Part shown: positions 61,424 to 64,000 of the stretch, in pieces
Numbering within the stretch: position 1 is the stretch's first letter
Layout of the letters: the number at the start of each line of letters is the position of its first letter
Assembly (NCBI RefSeq): GCF_001720485.1
Contig: NZ_CP017114.1
Location: 3,100,001 to 3,164,000, forward strand
Direction: 5' to 3'
Length of the DNA stretch: 64,000 nt
From: Cobetia marina
GTDB taxonomy: Bacteria > Pseudomonadota > Gammaproteobacteria > Pseudomonadales > Halomonadaceae
Made by a program: the position numbers and the translations under genes
Notes under the pieces: generated by a model
Told to the model about the DNA's origin: nothing
What the model saw: the letters and a program-made list of their open reading frames with translations, nothing else
The model's database searches: none

Positions 61424-62413
61424 ATGTCGCGTCCAAATCTGCTAAACCGATTAACTTTCAGACAGTTACAGGTATTTCAGGCCGTCCATCGCCAGCAGTC
61501 CTACTCGCGTGCGGCTGAGCAACTCGGACTGACACAGCCCGCCGTCAGTGCCCAGATTCGCCAATTGGAGCAGGCGCTCGAGCAATCGCTGTTCAAATAT
61601 GCCGGCAAGACGCTGCATATCCTGCCGGCGGCGGATGCGCTGGCAAGCTCGGTACAGTCGATCTTCGGGGAAGTCTCGAGCCTGCAGATGGAGCTGTCGG
61701 AAATCGCCGGCACCATCCGTGGCGAGCTGAATCTGGCGGCCGTGTCCACGGCCCAGTATGTGGTGCCGCACATTCTGGCGCGCTTTCGTGCCCGCTACCC
61801 GGAAGTCTCGGTGCGCCTGCGCGTCTGCAATCGCGGCCAGGCACTGGAACGCCTCGCCGAGCGACGCGATGACCTGGTGATCATGGGCATGGTGCCCGAT
61901 GACGCCAACCTGGCCTTCATGCCGATCCTGGACAACGAGCTGATCCCCATCGTCTGGCCCGGCCACCCGCTGCTGGACGTCAAGGGCGTCACGCTGGAGG
62001 ATCTCGCCCAGTACTACATGCTGATGCGCGAGCCTGGCTCCGGCACGCGTACCGCCTTCGAGGAATTCGCCGCCCGCGAGCGCGTCTCGCTGCGCCATAC
62101 GCTGGAGCTGGGCTCCAACGAGGCAATCAAGCAGGGCGTGATGGCGCATCTGGGCGTGGCGATCCTGCCGCGGCTGGCCGTCCAGCTGGAGCTGGCCTCC
62201 GGCCTGCTGGCCTCGCCGTCCCTGCCGGGCTTCCCGCTCAGACGCTCCTGGTGCACGGTCTATCCCAAGGATCGCTACCCCACGCCGGTCACCGAGCTGT
62301 TCCTGCGTTTCGTGCGCGAGCTGCTGCCGGAGCTCAACGCACACTTCAGCGCGCCGATGGAGCCGATTCCCGGGCACAGCGTCGCCTGCCTGCCGCTGGC
62401 CACGGAGCAGTGA
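61424..62413 (+). CDS. pycR: LysR family transcriptional regulator, probable pyruvate carboxylase regulator
   Basis: A 329-residue LysR-type regulator. The helix-turn-helix region is LTFRQLQVFQAVHRQQSYSRAAEQLGLTQPAVSAQIRQLEQAL, followed by a periplasmic-binding-like effector domain (LNLAAVSTAQYVVPHILARFRARYPEV). It is of the CbbR/CysB-like branch, divergent from pycA; the same placement occurs in Pseudomonas. The start at 61424 is chosen by homology; an ATG at 61409 is possible, and neither has a good ribosome-binding site. The effector is unknown. It converges on lipA across a terminator. Confidence 0.82.
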   Translation: MSRPNLLNRLTFRQLQVFQAVHRQQSYSRAAEQLGLTQPAVSAQIRQLEQALEQSLFKYAGKTLHILPAADALASSVQSIFGEVSSLQMELSEIAGTIRGELNLAAVSTAQYVVPHILARFRARYPEVSVRLRVCNRGQALERLAERRDDLVIMGMVPDDANLAFMPILDNELIPIVWPGHPLLDVKGVTLEDLAQYYMLMREPGSGTRTAFEEFAARERVSLRHTLELGSNEAIKQGVMAHLGVAILPRLAVQLELASGLLASPSLPGFPLRRSWCTVYPKDRYPTPVTELFLRFVRELLPELNAHFSAPMEPIPGHSVACLPLATEQ

Positions 62414-62445
62414 CGCTCCACCACACGCCCCTGTGCTCATGAACC

Positions 62446-62486
62446 AAAAAAACCGCCGCGGAGATGATCTCCGCGGCGGTTTTTTT
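62446..62486. terminator. Bidirectional intrinsic terminator between pycR and lipA
   Basis: A perfect 19-bp inverted repeat (62446-62464 and 62468-62486) with loop TGA, core CCGCCGCGGAGA and A7/T7 flanks, ideal for termination of both convergent genes. Confidence 0.95.
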
Positions 62487-62500
62487 CGGGCCAGTCCGGC

Positions 62501-63493
62501 TTATTTCACTTCCACACCATGCGCCTGCTTGTCGGCGTGATAGGAAGAGCGCACCAGCGGACCGGAGGCGACATGCGAGAAGCCCATCTCGCGCGCCTTC
62601 TGACCGAGCCAGTCGAAGGTATCCGGGTGGACCCAACGATCGATCGGCAGGTGGCTGCGTGACGGCTGCATGTACTGCCCGAGGGTCAGCATGTCGACGC
62701 CGTGATTGCGCAGGTCCTGCATGACCTCGAGCACCTGCTCGTCAGTCTCGCCCACCCCCAGCATCAGACCGGACTTGGTCTTCACTTCCGGGCGGCGCTC
62801 CTTGTAGCCCTTGAGCAGATCCAGCGACCACTGATAGTCGGCACCCGGACGCACGCGGCGGTACAGGCTCGGCACGGTCTCCAGATTGTGGTTGAAGACA
62901 TCCGGCGGTGTCTGCTCGAGCACGTCCAGCGCGACCTGCATGCGGCCACGGAAGTCCGGTACCAGCACTTCGATCTCGGTACCTTCACACTTCTCGCGGA
63001 TCTCGCGGATGCACTCGGCAATGTGGTTGGAGCCACCGTCACGCAGGTCATCACGGTCAACGGAGGTCACGACGACGTAATTCAGGCGCATCTCGGCGAT
63101 GGCTTCGGCCAGCTCGCGCGGCTCGTCGGCATTCAGCGCATTGGGACGACCGTGGGCCACGTCACAGAACGGGCAGCGACGGGTACAGATATCGCCCATG
63201 ATCATGAAGGTCGCGGTGCCGCCGCTGAAGCACTCGCCCAGGTTCGGGCAGGAGGCTTCTTCACACACCGTGTGCAGGCCGTGCTTGCGCAGGGTCTGCT
63301 TGATGCGGCTCACCTCAGGGGAGGCAGGCATGCGCACGCGCAGCCAGTCCGGCTTCTTCGGCAAGGTCTCGGTGGGAATCACCTTGACCGGAATGCGAGC
63401 GACCTTCTCGGCGCCACGCAGCTTCACGCCACGCTCCTTGCGAGCAGGAGCAGCGGAGGGAGCGGGCTTCGGGGTAGCGGTGGTCTCGGTCAT
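62501..63493 (-). CDS. lipA: Lipoyl synthase
   Basis: Radical SAM enzyme that inserts two sulfurs into octanoyl groups on lipoyl domains. The 330-residue protein has the auxiliary 4Fe-4S cysteines in [12 protein letters not shown] and the radical SAM motif CTRRCPFC, later VPDFRGRM and [14 protein letters not shown], and the conserved RSSYHAD ending. A 25-residue Ala/Pro-rich N-terminus precedes the homologous part. It shares one base with the lipB stop, so lipB and lipA form an operon. Confidence 0.96.
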   Translation of the reverse strand: MTETTATPKPAPSAAPARKERGVKLRGAEKVARIPVKVIPTETLPKKPDWLRVRMPASPEVSRIKQTLRKHGLHTVCEEASCPNLGECFSGGTATFMIMGDICTRRCPFCDVAHGRPNALNADEPRELAEAIAEMRLNYVVVTSVDRDDLRDGGSNHIAECIREIREKCEGTEIEVLVPDFRGRMQVALDVLEQTPPDVFNHNLETVPSLYRRVRPGADYQWSLDLLKGYKERRPEVKTKSGLMLGVGETDEQVLEVMQDLRNHGVDMLTLGQYMQPSRSHLPIDRWVHPDTFDWLGQKAREMGFSHVASGPLVRSSYHADKQAHGVEVK

Positions 63494-64000
63494 CAGTTCT
63501 GTCCTGCTGTTCGAGAAATGTCAGCCAGTGCCGCGGGCAGCCCGCTCACCGGAGTCAGGGTCACGTCCCCTAGGCTTGCGCCCAGACAACGCACCAGGCG
63601 GTCACGCTCAGCGGCAAGATCCACCGGCTCGCGCGTCAGGTCGCGTAGCTGGGTCATCGCCATGCCGGCATAGCCGCAGGGATTGATGCGCCCGAAAGGC
63701 GCAAGGTCCATGTCCAGATTGATCGCCACGCCATGGAAACTGCATCCACGTCGGATGCGCAACCCCAGCGAGGCAATCTTGGCCTCTTCCATCGAGCGGC
63801 GCGGATCATCCATGCGCTGCGCCGATTTCTTCACGTAGACCCCCGGGGCATCGGGGCGTGGATACGCCTCGATGCCGTGCTCGGCCAACGCCGCCACCAC
63901 CGTCTCTTCCAGCGCAGTCACCAGCTGGCGAACACCGATGCCGCCACGCTTGACGTTGAGCAACGGGTAGAGCACCAGCTGGCCGGGGCCGTGATAGGTC
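63493..64000 (-). CDS. lipB: Octanoyltransferase LipB (N-terminus cut by window edge)
   Basis: Transfers octanoyl from ACP to lipoyl domains, the step before LipA. The visible part begins at the window edge with [18 protein letters not shown] and includes [44 protein letters not shown], with the catalytic lysine in KIASLG, and the Cys in INPCGYAGM. About 45 N-terminal residues lie beyond the window, so the internal ATG at 63975 is not the start. The stop shares one base with the lipA start codon. Confidence 0.94.
   Translation of the reverse strand, partial: TYHGPGQLVLYPLLNVKRGGIGVRQLVTALEETVVAALAEHGIEAYPRPDAPGVYVKKSAQRMDDPRRSMEEAKIASLGLRIRRGCSFHGVAINLDMDLAPFGRINPCGYAGMAMTQLRDLTREPVDLAAERDRLVRCLGASLGDVTLTPVSGLPAALADISRTAGQN

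Overview
The window is GC-rich, gene-dense core chromosome of a gammaproteobacterium, most probably a marine or halophilic member of the Halomonadaceae (Halomonas/Cobetia type). The evidence is a complete Na+-translocating NADH:quinone reductase cluster with ApbE and NqrM, gene order close to that of Pseudomonas (plsX to rluC, rne to exbB, comEC, lol, nqr, gap/mfd, nagZ/psrA/lexA/topA, and pycAB with a LysR gene), and protein sequences close to both groups. I see no rRNA, tRNA, CRISPR array, prophage or insertion sequence. The genus is an inference from memory of gene order.

Layout. 1-4791: plsX (cut by the left edge), rpmF, yceD, yceF, sppA, a HAD phosphatase and rluC (fatty acid/ribosome cluster). 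4792-9924: a long leader and RNase E (rne), with a frameshift near its 3' end. 10050-19620: murB, a low-molecular-weight tyrosine phosphatase, kdsB, a Trm112-like protein, lpxK, msbA (frameshifted), exbD, exbB and comEC, which is the envelope and LPS cluster. 19789-22498: a DUF2062 protein and lolD/lolC. 22741-24722: aguA-aguB (agmatine to putrescine). 24925-26209: a Tus-like protein and a YrhK-family protein. 26326-35277: sthA and the nqrABCDEF-apbE-nqrM operon. 35619-41143: a long-form GAPDH and mfd. 41260-46766: methylthioinosine phosphorylase, hpt, an MscS channel, nagZ, an L,D-transpeptidase and psrA. 47331-51703: lexA, two small conserved proteins and topA. 52311-54333: pyk and mgsA. 54539-57795: a nicotinamidase, a prephenate-dehydratase-like protein, an SDR reductase and gloA. 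57914-62413: a two-subunit pyruvate carboxylase and its divergent LysR regulator. 62501-64000: lipA and lipB (cut by the right edge).

How the genes work together. Central carbon and redox functions dominate: GAPDH, pyruvate kinase, pyruvate carboxylase, lipoate synthesis, transhydrogenase and Na+-NQR. Methylglyoxal production (mgsA) and disposal (gloA) lie 3 kb apart. Envelope assembly is covered by lpxK, msbA, kdsB, murB, lolCD and nagZ. Regulation can be partly read from the DNA: a LexA box over the lexA promoter, a paired inverted repeat flanking the psrA promoter, a HexR-like site at pyk, a LysR-type palindrome between pycA and its regulator, and many intrinsic terminators with long perfect stems.

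I did not find a convincing new multi-gene system. The points most worth checking are a Tus-like replication-terminus protein outside the enterobacteria, a five-copy 16-bp tandem repeat just upstream of an SDR gene, a degenerate prephenate-dehydratase-like protein, the long rne leader, and two single-base frameshifts at or near C-runs in rne and msbA that look like sequence errors.
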